From Peptoniphilus mikwangii (GTDB taxonomy: Bacteria > Bacillota > Clostridia > Tissierellales > Peptoniphilaceae), in NCBI RefSeq assembly GCF_000468535.1, contig NZ_AUQY01000002.1, positions 598,888 to 662,887 on the forward strand: a DNA stretch of 64,000 bases. The letters are read 5' to 3'. Shown piece by piece: positions 32,993-41,863 of the stretch. Positions within the stretch are counted from its first letter, which is position 1, and the number at the start of each line of letters is the position of its first letter. Under the pieces are notes generated by a model. It saw nothing but the letters and a program-made list of their open reading frames with translations, did not search any database and was not told the DNA's origin. Position numbers and translations under genes: made by a program.

Positions 32993-34087
32993 CTATACTT
33001 CCAATTTATTCTTAAGCTTAACTCCAAGATTTTTTCTACTTATCTCCACAAGATTAAGTTTAGTAAATCCATACACCACAGTTCTTGAAAAATCCTTTTT
33101 AAATTCTCTTTGCAAAATTTTTAATATTTTCTTCTTTTCGGAATAAGTTTTCATATCTATAAAATCTATAATTATTATTCCCGAAATATTTCTTAAAATA
33201 ATTTGTCTTGCAATCTCAACTGCCGCTTCCTCATTAACTTTAAATATTGTATCTTCAAAATCTAAGTTTCCGACAAAATTTGCCGTATTTACATCTATTG
33301 AAGACAAAGCTGCAGTTTCTTCAATAACAATATTGGCTCCGCTTTTAAGTTTTACTGTTTTTAAAAATAATTTTTTATAGTCTTCTAAAATTTCTCTATT
33401 ATATATAATTTTAAAATCTTTATCATAGATTAAATTATATTTATTCTTATATGTATTATATAATTGTATGTCATTTATAATAACATCTTCATCAACAACA
33501 TTATCTCTAAGAAAATCCTCCACACCACTTTTGCAATATATCAGTTTCGGAGTAGGTCTTAAATTTTTTTCTCTTATTAGTTTATTTCCTATATCAAATA
33601 ATTCACTATATTCTTCTAATATTTCATCTGTCTGTGCATTATTTGCATTTGTTCTAAATAAAACTCCTCTTAAATTATTTTTTACAGCAAATTTCTTTAA
33701 TTCGTTTTTCTTTTCAAAATTAAGATTTTTGGAAAACTTTACAAATTTTTCCATAGGAAAATAGATAATATACTTTCCGTCAACAGAAAGTTCCATTGTA
33801 AGCTTTACGAGTTTATTTTCTTCAGGTATTTTCTTTATTTGAACTAATATATCATCTCCGACTTTTATGTCTCCGTCTATATCTTCTAAATTCAAATACC
33901 CATTTTCCGTTCCTATATTTACAAATACCGCATTCATAGAATGAACAATATTTTCAACGCGTCCTCTATAAATATCTCTTATTCTCGATTCTTCAAGATC
34001 CTGAATGCGATTTATTTTACCATCATAATAAATTGCGACTTTTAAATCATTATCAATGTAATATTTTCCCATTTCAAATTTTCCCAT
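32993..34087 (-). CDS. rng: ribonuclease E/G family protein lacking the C-terminal zinc link
   Basis: A 364-residue RNase E/G. The N-terminal half has the S1-type region 'DIYRGRVENIVHSMNAVFVNIGTENGYLNLEDI'; the catalytic part has 'IVIEETAALSSIDVNTANF' and 'GIIIIDFIDM', which carry the two metal-binding Asp residues. The protein stops at 'VEISRKNLGVKLKNKLEV', just before the place where relatives have the CPxCxG zinc link and the small domain. Catalytic residues remain, but the normal tetramer interface may not form. Two ATGs (34087, 34072) are possible; the second lies 1 nt after the radC stop. Confidence 0.88.
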   Translation of the reverse strand: MGKFEMGKYYIDNDLKVAIYYDGKINRIQDLEESRIRDIYRGRVENIVHSMNAVFVNIGTENGYLNLEDIDGDIKVGDDILVQIKKIPEENKLVKLTMELSVDGKYIIYFPMEKFVKFSKNLNFEKKNELKKFAVKNNLRGVLFRTNANNAQTDEILEEYSELFDIGNKLIREKNLRPTPKLIYCKSGVEDFLRDNVVDEDVIINDIQLYNTYKNKYNLIYDKDFKIIYNREILEDYKKLFLKTVKLKSGANIVIEETAALSSIDVNTANFVGNLDFEDTIFKVNEEAAVEIARQIILRNISGIIIIDFIDMKTYSEKKKILKILQREFKKDFSRTVVYGFTKLNLVEISRKNLGVKLKNKLEV

Positions 34088-34796
34088 GTTCTAAAAAACT
34101 GTAATATTTTTTATTTCCTATAATTATATGATCTATAACTTCTATTCCAATCACTTTGCCCGTACCGCTTAACTTGTCGGTAAGTTCAAAGTCCTCCCTC
34201 GAAGGAGTAGGATCTCCGGAAGGATGATTATGTAATAATATTATTGTATGCGCACGCTCATCAATTGCAGTTTTAAAAACTTCTCTCGGATGAACTAAGG
34301 TTGCATTTATTATTCCTTTTGAAATACACTTTATACTTTCAATTTCTTTCTTAGTATTTAAAACTACAATCCTAAATTCCTCTATTTGTAGTGAACTCAT
34401 TTCGTCCATTACATAATCCACCAATATTGCGGGAGAGGATATTTTTTCTTTTTTAAACACACTTTCCCTATTAATTCTACTTGCAAGAGTAATTGCAGCT
34501 AAAATCATGGCAGCCTTGCTTTCTCCTATTCCTTTTACCTCCATAAGATCTGCCATACTTATATTTTTCAAAAAGCTGATTGCACTCGAATTTTTGTTTC
34601 TTCCAATACTTATAGTATTTAAAATTTCTTGTGAAATTTCTACAGATGTCTTAGTTTTTGTCCCTGTTCTTATAATCAATGCTAACAGCTCAGCATTTGT
34701 CAAACTGTCTGCACCGAGTTTCATAAGTTTTTCTTGAGGTCTATCATCTATCGGCATATCCTTAATGCTATATGTTCTACTAAGTTTCTTCTCCAT
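34074..34796 (-). CDS. radC: RadC family JAB-domain protein
   Basis: A 240-residue protein. The N-terminal helix-hairpin-helix region ('LTNAELLALIIRTGTKTKTSVEISQEIL...LMEVKGIGESKAAMILAAITLASRI') is followed by the JAB/MPN core with 'HTIILLHNHPSGDPTPSREDFELTDKL', the HxHx7-10D metal site. RadC is annotated as a DNA repair protein, but the true role is unresolved. It overlaps maf by 17 bp upstream. In rod-shaped clostridia radC is usually followed by mreB; here an RNase E/G gene follows. Confidence 0.93.
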   Translation of the reverse strand: MEKKLSRTYSIKDMPIDDRPQEKLMKLGADSLTNAELLALIIRTGTKTKTSVEISQEILNTISIGRNKNSSAISFLKNISMADLMEVKGIGESKAAMILAAITLASRINRESVFKKEKISSPAILVDYVMDEMSSLQIEEFRIVVLNTKKEIESIKCISKGIINATLVHPREVFKTAIDERAHTIILLHNHPSGDPTPSREDFELTDKLSGTGKVIGIEVIDHIIIGNKKYYSFLEHGKI

Positions 34797-35379
34797 TGTG
34801 AATAACCTCCTTCAAAACAGAAATGCCAAATAGCCTGCTTAAATCATCTGCAATTTTTGAAATCGGAAATCCTACAATGTTATCAAAATCTCCAATAATA
34901 TAATCGACAAGAACACTTCCATATCCTTGAATTCCATAAGCGCCGGCTTTATCTACATATTCATTGGTATCTAAATATTCATTTATTTGATTATCACTTA
35001 AATTTTTAAATTTTACCTTTGAAACTGCATAATCTGTATACTTAATATTTTTACTTAAATTAAATAAACTATATCCGGTTAAAACTTCATGCTCTATCCC
35101 TGACAATTTCCTGATCATCTCAAAAGCATCTTCTCTATCTCGGGGCTTACCTAAAACACAGCTTTCAATCGAGACAATTGTATCTGCAGAAATGACAATA
35201 TCATTCTTGTAATCTTTGGCAACTTCTATGCCTTTTTCAAAAGAAAGTGCCATTACAAGTTGCTCAGGCGAATTATAATATAAATTATTTTCTTCAATTT
35301 CATAACTTATAACCTCAAATTTTAAAAATCTCGAAAGAATTTCCTGCCTTCTGCTTGATTTTGACGCAAGTATAATCAA
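34780..35379 (-). CDS. maf: Maf family nucleotide pyrophosphatase
   Basis: A 199-residue Maf protein: 'IILASKSSRRQEILSRF' at the N-terminus, 'DIVISADTIVSIESCVLGKPRDREDAFEMIRKLSGIEHEVLTGYSL' in the middle, and 'DKAGAYGIQGYGSVLVDYIIGDFDNIVGFP' near the end. Maf proteins hydrolyse dTTP/UTP or modified nucleotides and are linked to septum inhibition. The start codon is TTG, with GGGGAG 7 nt upstream, and it overlaps the previous stop. Confidence 0.94.
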   Translation of the reverse strand: MIILASKSSRRQEILSRFLKFEVISYEIEENNLYYNSPEQLVMALSFEKGIEVAKDYKNDIVISADTIVSIESCVLGKPRDREDAFEMIRKLSGIEHEVLTGYSLFNLSKNIKYTDYAVSKVKFKNLSDNQINEYLDTNEYVDKAGAYGIQGYGSVLVDYIIGDFDNIVGFPISKIADDLSRLFGISVLKEVIHNGEET

Positions 35380-35888
35380 TTTAATCTCCCCTTAAAATTA
35401 GAATTCAAATTTTCAACTATATATCCGCTTGAAAGCCCTACAAAGTATCCGGTAAAAATCCCCAGTATTAAAAGTAAAGGTAAATAAGAAAAAATTGCAA
35501 GGCTCTTTAATATAAAGCTTGCCGCAAGAACCTGCCCTATATTATGAAATGCTGAACCAAGTAAACTGACTCCTATTAATGACACATATTTCTTCAAATA
35601 TTTCAATGCTAAAATCATTATAAAACTGCTTAACATAGCACCGGTAAAAGAAAAAATAAAAGAAGAAACGGAACCTGTTACTGCAATTAATAAAATTGAT
35701 TTTAAAAATGCAACTATAAGACCTTCTGCAAATCCAAAAGATACAATGCTGACTAATACAACTATATTTGAAAGCCCAAGTTTTGCTCCGGGCAGCGCAA
35801 CAGGAAGCGCAATTACATTTTCAAAAAGTCCTATTACAATTCCAAGCGCTACAAGAAGTGCTAAAAAAATCATTTTTCTATTTTTCAA
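35376..35888 (-). CDS. Gx transporter family membrane protein
   Basis: A 170-residue, highly hydrophobic protein with five or six predicted helices. 'ALLVALGIVIGLFENVIALPVALPGAKLGLSNIVVLV' is the signature of the Gx/'heptaprenyl diphosphate synthase component I' family (ECF S-component-like). Such proteins are probably substrate-binding subunits of an ECF-type transporter; the old synthase label is doubtful. The start is a TTG overlapping the stop of the upstream NusG-domain gene as TTGA; an in-frame ATG lies five codons in. Confidence 0.85.
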   Translation of the reverse strand: MKNRKMIFLALLVALGIVIGLFENVIALPVALPGAKLGLSNIVVLVSIVSFGFAEGLIVAFLKSILLIAVTGSVSSFIFSFTGAMLSSFIMILALKYLKKYVSLIGVSLLGSAFHNIGQVLAASFILKSLAIFSYLPLLLILGIFTGYFVGLSSGYIVENLNSNFKGRLN

Positions 35889-36253
35889 TGTAAAACCACA
35901 TCCACTTCATTTTCTTCACCTTCAATAGTTACAATAAGCCTGTTTGGTAAACATATTACAGATTGACCTTGCCTATTTATACTTCCCATATGAATGCAAA
36001 TTTTATCCCTACAATTTGATTCTGATATCTTAACACTATTATCATATATCTCTATCTCATTGTGACCATACTTACTGTCAATATGATGAATTTCTTTCTT
36101 AACTCCCATTTCATACCTTGCAATCTCTTTCCCGTCTACTTTTATAACAGCATATAATTTGCCGTTATTTTCAATTTTTCTATGAGTAATTCCAAAAACA
36201 GAAACTGCAAGTAAAACTATAAATAATATAACTACATAGTCGCCTTTTTTCAT
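35885..36253 (-). CDS. NusG domain II-containing membrane-anchored protein
   Basis: A 122-residue protein with one N-terminal transmembrane helix and an extracytoplasmic NusG domain II. The domain shows 'YAVIKVDGKEIARYEMG', 'NEIEIYDNSVKISESNCRDKICIHMGSINRQGQSVICLPNRLIVTIEG', with the conserved CxxxxCxxxGxI...CLPN pattern. In clostridia it is commonly linked to the Gx transporter and Rnf-like genes; the function is unknown. The ATG at 36253 has AGG at 7 nt; the one two codons upstream is too close to the site. Confidence 0.88.
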   Translation of the reverse strand: MKKGDYVVILFIVLLAVSVFGITHRKIENNGKLYAVIKVDGKEIARYEMGVKKEIHHIDSKYGHNEIEIYDNSVKISESNCRDKICIHMGSINRQGQSVICLPNRLIVTIEGEENEVDVVLH

Positions 36254-36270
36254 AAACATACCTCAACTAA

Positions 36271-36276
36271 ATTATA
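36271..36276 (-). promoter_or_regulatory. -10 box upstream of the NusG-domain gene
   Basis: TATAAT on the minus strand, about 18 nt before the start codon; the -35 region is poor. It would drive the ten-gene unit down to the PilX-like gene. Confidence 0.4.
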
Positions 36277-36301
36277 GCAATAATTATTAATTAAATAAAG
36301 A

Positions 36302-36340
36302 ATAAAGAGCTGATTTCTCTAATTGAAATCAGCTCTTTAT
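36302..36340 (-). terminator. pyrG terminator
   Basis: Long stem AAAGAGCTGATTTC / GAAATCAGCTCTTT, 7-nt loop, followed on the minus strand by ATTCTTTATTT. Confidence 0.9.
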
Positions 36341-36341
36341 T

Positions 36342-37946
<1,605 letters not shown>

Positions 37947-38121
37947 CTATACTAATGAATTAAATATATCCTCACATTGACATAAAATAATTGTTATGCT
38001 TTTCACTTTAATTTACTCTCTTAATAAACTATTTTTATGAAATTTTCTCTTTAATCTCAGCCTTATTATGTAATTGAGCCAAAATTTTTAATCAATTTAC
38101 TTCTTATATTTCCTCACAAAT

Positions 38122-38149
38122 AAAAAATTGGCAAAATAACTTCGCCAAT
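38122..38149 (-). terminator. terminator of the short transcription unit upstream of pyrG
   Basis: Minus strand stem ATTGGC / GCCAAT with an 11-nt loop, followed by TTTTTTA. Confidence 0.75.
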
Positions 38150-38186
38150 ATGAAAAAAACGTATAACCCCTATTTATGAGGTGTTT
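38122..38186 (-). ncRNA. putative short RNA or orphan leader (about 65 nt)
   Basis: A consensus promoter directly upstream and an intrinsic terminator at the 3' end define a transcript of about 65 nt with no ORF of note. A small imperfect hairpin near the 5' end (ACACCTC ... GGGGTT) precedes the terminator stem. It could be an independent small RNA or an attenuator-type leader for pyrG, which begins about 185 nt downstream. It matches no riboswitch consensus I can recall. Confidence 0.45.
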
Positions 38187-38192
38187 TCTTTT

Positions 38193-38221
38193 ATGATACA
38201 TATATTTTTTTAGATTGTCAA
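38193..38221 (-). promoter_or_regulatory. strong promoter upstream of the short transcription unit
   Basis: Minus strand TTGACA (38216-38221), 17-bp spacer, TATCAT (38193-38198). It is one of the best -35/-10 pairs in the window, yet only the 65-nt unit follows immediately. Confidence 0.7.
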
Positions 38222-38277
38222 TAGGCTCATTATTATGCCTTCAAAAAATTTTTTAAATCAATACATAAATGCATAAA

Positions 38278-38409
38278 CTATACCAAATTATTTGTAGCAA
38301 AAGATACTTTATCTCTTAACTTTTCATTTCCAATAGGTTTTATGTATTTTGATATTAACCATGCAACAAATTCTATAAAAATATCGATAATAATATCTTT
38401 TTATTCCAT
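38278..38409 (-). pseudogene. small ORF interrupted by an early stop codon
   Basis: Starting 3 nt after the GH26-like gene, the frame reads ATG GAA TAA and then stays open for 40 more codons. These encode a compact hydrophobic/amphipathic peptide (DIIIDIFIEFVAWLISKYIKPIGNEKLRD...). One base change in codon 3 (38401-38403) would give a 43-residue protein. It may be a decayed small membrane protein gene or chance. No family is recognised. Confidence 0.35.
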
Positions 38410-38412
38410 AAG

Positions 38413-39918
38413 CTATTTCCCTTTAAAATATTTTTTAAAAATATCAAGAGTTTCTTTTGGTGTGTCTATTTTATAAATTCTTGCAGGATTTTTATTTTCA
38501 TCTAAATCTATTCCGTTAAACCATATGGCAACCTTAATTTTTTTATACTTATCACTTAAAACATTCAGCATATTTTCAGTCCATTTAATCTTGTCTCCAC
38601 CAATACTGCTGCATGCAAACTCCGTTATCATAAACGGTTTATCATACTTCTTAATACAATCTCTATATAAGTTATCATATAAACTGTCAAACTCTTCCCA
38701 CTTTTCGTCCTTATAATAGGTTCCTGTATTATATAGTGTAAGCCCTAAAATGTCATATCTGCTGCTACTTGGTCTATACATACTCTCATTGTTGTACTTA
38801 TAATTTGGAAAACTTCTTCCGTTTGGATTAAATACATAAATTAAATACTTATTTGCTCCTGCTTCCTCAAAAATATTATATACATAATTATAAAATTCAA
38901 CATATATATCACTGTCAAGCCCCGTATTCCAAGCACAATAACTGCACCAATCTCCGTTCATTTCATTTGCAAGCCTAAATATCGTAGGATATTGCTCGGA
39001 ACTTATTATAAGTGCAAGCTCTTTTAAAAATTCATCTTTTTTCCCATCAAGTACATCATATATCAAATTTTTATTATTTTTTATATCAGTTTGAAATGTA
39101 AGTTCCAAATTTCGATTAGACACTTTACAATAATCTATAGCTTGTCTCACTTGAGCATTCGGAAAATTAAAACTATGATATAAAAGTGCATACTTAAATT
39201 TACTTTCAATTTTATTTTCTATATTACTCATGTCAGGACTTCTCCAAAAATCATGAACAAAAAGCCCCCAAGTTACTTTATCCGAATATAAAAAATCTTC
39301 TCTATATAAATTTGCCGTCTCAATATCCCAATGATAATGTGTAGTATTGTTTCTAACTTTCTTTATCTTATATGGCTTAATCTCAGAATTTAATTTGAAA
39401 CTGTCTATCATGGACATTATAAATTTTTTATTAATTTCTCTTTCAGACTTAACCATAAAAGTAACTGCCCGCTCATCTGACAAATTACCGATTGCAATAA
39501 AATAGTTATTCTTATCTCCATTAATTTTAGATAACTTTCTCCTATTAAATTCAATTACATTCATATTCCCAATAGGACTGCTCTTTATTCCGTCAAAAGT
39601 TATATTGTGTTCATACTTTGAATCTCTTATACCCTTTAACGTATAATACAAATATGAATCATATTTTGAATTTGAATTAAATTTTTCAACAAATATTTTT
39701 ACAGATGTATCTTTAAAGTTAATCTCACTCTTATAAAAATTATCATCAAATTTCAAAACAGATTTTTTTGGAATTTGTATTGAATATCCATCAACATAAT
39801 TTTTAAAAATCGACGTATTATAATTAAGCTCTACAATCTCATAATTTTCAATTGCATGAACCTTAGATGAAACACACAAAACAAATATAAATATTAAAAG
39901 AATTTTTTTTAACATCAT
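38413..39918 (-). CDS. secreted GH26-like glycoside hydrolase
   Basis: A 501-residue exported protein. The signal peptide (about 1-23) ends VHA. A poorly conserved N-terminal domain (to about 185) precedes a (beta/alpha)8-type domain similar to GH26 mannanases: 'YPTIFRLANEMNGDWCSYCAWN' carries the putative acid/base Glu, and 'KPFMITEFACSSIGGDK' the putative nucleophile Glu. The polysaccharide target is unknown and family membership is inferred from these two motifs. It follows rpiB. The Shine-Dalgarno AGGGG lies inside a strong hairpin 5 nt before the start, suggesting translational control. Two adjacent ATGs are possible. Confidence 0.75.
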   Translation of the reverse strand: MMLKKILLIFIFVLCVSSKVHAIENYEIVELNYNTSIFKNYVDGYSIQIPKKSVLKFDDNFYKSEINFKDTSVKIFVEKFNSNSKYDSYLYYTLKGIRDSKYEHNITFDGIKSSPIGNMNVIEFNRRKLSKINGDKNNYFIAIGNLSDERAVTFMVKSEREINKKFIMSMIDSFKLNSEIKPYKIKKVRNNTTHYHWDIETANLYREDFLYSDKVTWGLFVHDFWRSPDMSNIENKIESKFKYALLYHSFNFPNAQVRQAIDYCKVSNRNLELTFQTDIKNNKNLIYDVLDGKKDEFLKELALIISSEQYPTIFRLANEMNGDWCSYCAWNTGLDSDIYVEFYNYVYNIFEEAGANKYLIYVFNPNGRSFPNYKYNNESMYRPSSSRYDILGLTLYNTGTYYKDEKWEEFDSLYDNLYRDCIKKYDKPFMITEFACSSIGGDKIKWTENMLNVLSDKYKKIKVAIWFNGIDLDENKNPARIYKIDTPKETLDIFKKYFKGK

Positions 39919-39921
39919 AAT

Positions 39922-39951
39922 AACCCCTACCTTGATTAAAGTATAGGGGTT
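39922..39951 (-). promoter_or_regulatory. hairpin sequestering the Shine-Dalgarno of the GH26-like gene
   Basis: On the minus strand AACCCCTA pairs perfectly with TAGGGGTT (8 bp), with three more pairs (CTT/AAG) inside. The 3' arm contains the AGGGG ribosome-binding site that lies just before the ATG. No T-run follows, so it is not a terminator. Such a structure could act as a thermometer, a protein-binding site or a brake on translation. Confidence 0.55.
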
Positions 39952-39974
39952 TGCAATTTTTTTTGCAATATTAA

Positions 39975-40418
39975 TTAATTTTCTTCTTCTATTTTCATCA
40001 TCTTATTGACTCTATCCAAATGTCTTCCGCCTTCAAACTCTTCACTGAAAAAAGTATCAACAATCATTTTTGCAACATCTTCTCCTACAACACGAGCTCC
40101 CATTGCAATTATATTTGCATCGTTATGTCTTACTGTCATCTTTGCCGAATATGGTTCTGAACAAACTGCAGCTCTAACACCTTTAACTTTGTTAGCAGAA
40201 ATTGATATTCCAATTCCGGTGCCGCAAATTAAAACACCTTTATCAACTTCTCCACTTGCCACTTTTTCTCCGACAAGCTTTCCATAGTCAGGATAATCAA
40301 CTCTGTCCTCATTATATGTTCCATAATCTACACATTCAAACCCTTTTTCTTCAAGATGTTTTTTTAAAATTTCCTTGAGAAAAAAACCTGCATGATCACT
40401 ACCAAAACCTACTCTCAT
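39975..40418 (-). CDS. rpiB: ribose-5-phosphate isomerase B
   Basis: A 147-residue RpiB/LacAB family protein. 'GFGSDHAGFFLKEILKKHLEEKGFECVDYGTY' binds the sugar phosphate; 'GVLICGTGIGISISANKVKGVRAAVCSEPYSAKMTVRHNDANIIAMGARVVG' contains the catalytic Cys and the anion hole. It interconverts ribose-5-phosphate and ribulose-5-phosphate in the non-oxidative pentose phosphate pathway. It follows the hydroxyacid dehydrogenase gene after 12 nt. A galactose-6-phosphate isomerase subunit is less likely as no partner gene exists. Confidence 0.93.
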   Translation of the reverse strand: MRVGFGSDHAGFFLKEILKKHLEEKGFECVDYGTYNEDRVDYPDYGKLVGEKVASGEVDKGVLICGTGIGISISANKVKGVRAAVCSEPYSAKMTVRHNDANIIAMGARVVGEDVAKMIVDTFFSEEFEGGRHLDRVNKMMKIEEEN

Positions 40419-40430
40419 ACTCTCCTCCTG

Positions 40431-41381
40431 TTATACTATTTTATTTCTTGGAACTTTTCCATTTTTAAAATCAATAAGATTATTTACAGCAATAAATCCC
40501 ATTTCCTCTCTGGCTTCATAGGTGGCATTTCCAAGATGCGGTTCTAACAACACATTTTCAAATTCAAACAACTCCTTTGAAACACTCGGCTCAAACTCAT
40601 ACACATCAAGAGCGGCACCTGCAATTTTTTCACTTCTTATTGCATCTGCCAAAGCTTTTTCATCAACAAGCGGACCTCTTGCCGCATTGATCAAATAAGC
40701 TGATTTTTTCATCAAATCAAATTCTCTTATCGAAATCATATGTCTTAACTCAGGTGAAAATGCTGTATGCAATGACAAAAAATCCGATTCTTTTATTACA
40801 TCTTCAAGCTCTTTATACACAACACCCATATTTTCAATATCATTCTTCCTATTTCTCGAATAATAAATTACGTTCATTTCAAATGAAAGAGCTCGTTTTG
40901 CAAGATTCTTTCCTATATTTCCCATTCCCACAATTCCAAGAGTCTTATTTCTAAGCTCATTTCCTAAAAAATAAGTCGGTCTCCAACCTAAAAACTCTCC
41001 TGCCTTTAAACTTTTCTCTCCTAAAATCAGTCTTCTTGAGAGAGCTAAAATAAGTGCAAATGTAAACTCGGCAGTTGAAACCGCAGAAGATGATGTAGGA
41101 GAATTTGTAACTGTAATACCCATGTTTTTTGCCGTTTCTATATCTATATTATCAAATCCCGCACCATAATTTGCAATAATTTTTAAATTCTTTGACTTAC
41201 CCATTATATCACTATCTATCTTATCAGATAAAGGGCATAACAATCCGTCAACATTCCCAATTCTATCAATAATCTGTTCTTTTGTAAGAGGAACCAAACT
41301 GTCATTATAATCAAGTTCAAAATTCTCCTCCAAAATCCTTAAAGTACTCTTTGGAACCTTAGAAGTCACAAAAATTTTCAA
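40431..41381 (-). CDS. D-isomer-specific 2-hydroxyacid dehydrogenase
   Basis: A 316-residue NAD(P)-dependent dehydrogenase. The nucleotide motif 'LGIVGMGNIGKNLAKRAL' is followed by 'INAARGPLVDEKALADAI', with catalytic Glu in 'DVYEFEPSV' and His in 'LLEPHLGNAT'. It probably reduces glyoxylate/hydroxypyruvate or a related 2-keto acid. The lack of an ACT domain argues against a classical regulated SerA. The start codon is TTG, preceded by GGGGGAA. It lies between a HesB-like protein gene and rpiB in one unit. Confidence 0.88.
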   Translation of the reverse strand: MKIFVTSKVPKSTLRILEENFELDYNDSLVPLTKEQIIDRIGNVDGLLCPLSDKIDSDIMGKSKNLKIIANYGAGFDNIDIETAKNMGITVTNSPTSSSAVSTAEFTFALILALSRRLILGEKSLKAGEFLGWRPTYFLGNELRNKTLGIVGMGNIGKNLAKRALSFEMNVIYYSRNRKNDIENMGVVYKELEDVIKESDFLSLHTAFSPELRHMISIREFDLMKKSAYLINAARGPLVDEKALADAIRSEKIAGAALDVYEFEPSVSKELFEFENVLLEPHLGNATYEAREEMGFIAVNNLIDFKNGKVPRNKIV

Positions 41382-41393
41382 GTTAAATTCCCC

Positions 41394-41723
41394 CTAAATT
41401 TTATTTAAAACCTCAGATTTGAAATTTTTTACTACAAGCTTTTTCTTAAAAAATTTGTTTTCAACAGAAATTTCTGAATTATCATCAAGATTATTAAAAA
41501 TACTTTTTCCTATATACACATTAATATTATCTATAACCTCTAAAATAAACTTGGAGCTGTCTTTAAATTCTCCTCTTCCTTCTTCAACAACAGGAACAAT
41601 TTTCGCCTCGGTTCCCCCTCCGCAAGCACATCCTAAAAACTGAATATCCATAGTTGATTTTATTACAATATAATCTATCGAATTTTCATGTAAATACTTT
41701 AAAGCCAAACTATCTATTCTCAT
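41394..41723 (-). CDS. small HesB/IscA-like protein (CC/Se-motif family candidate)
   Basis: A 109-residue protein with 'DIQFLGCACGGGTEAKIVPVVEEG' in the middle and a beta-rich C-terminus ('ISVENKFFKKKLVVKNF'). The layout resembles HesB/IscA-like proteins and the family annotated as CC/Se motif (seleno)proteins. No C-terminal CC or CU pair is present, and no in-frame TGA is read here. The function is unknown. AGGAGG precedes the ATG, and the gene heads a unit with the dehydrogenase, rpiB and the GH26-like gene. Confidence 0.5.
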   Translation of the reverse strand: MRIDSLALKYLHENSIDYIVIKSTMDIQFLGCACGGGTEAKIVPVVEEGRGEFKDSSKFILEVIDNINVYIGKSIFNNLDDNSEISVENKFFKKKLVVKNFKSEVLNKI

Positions 41724-41814
41724 AATCTAACCTCCTTTTACATTTTATACCCAACTTAATTTAATTACCATATTTTACTCATTATTATGGCCGTAAATTA
41801 TAATTTTTAATTTT

Positions 41815-41851
41815 ACATAAAAACAGCCGGAAAAATAAATTTCCGACTGTT
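41815..41851 (-). terminator. terminator of the S-layer metallocarboxypeptidase gene
   Basis: Minus strand stem AACAGTCGGAAA / TTTCCGGCTGTT (12 bp, one G-T), 6-nt loop, followed by TTTATG and further T residues. Confidence 0.9.
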
Positions 41852-41863
41852 TGCTGTTTGTAA

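Noticed and set aside
38160-38186. Possible repeat shared with the hairpin at 39922-39951
   Set aside because: Both contain ACCCCTA-like and GGGGTTAT segments, but the rest differs; the match is too short to call a repeat family.
41394-41723. Selenocysteine-encoding TGA in the HesB-like gene
   Set aside because: The gene ends at a normal stop, no in-frame TGA interrupts it and no SECIS-like hairpin follows one.
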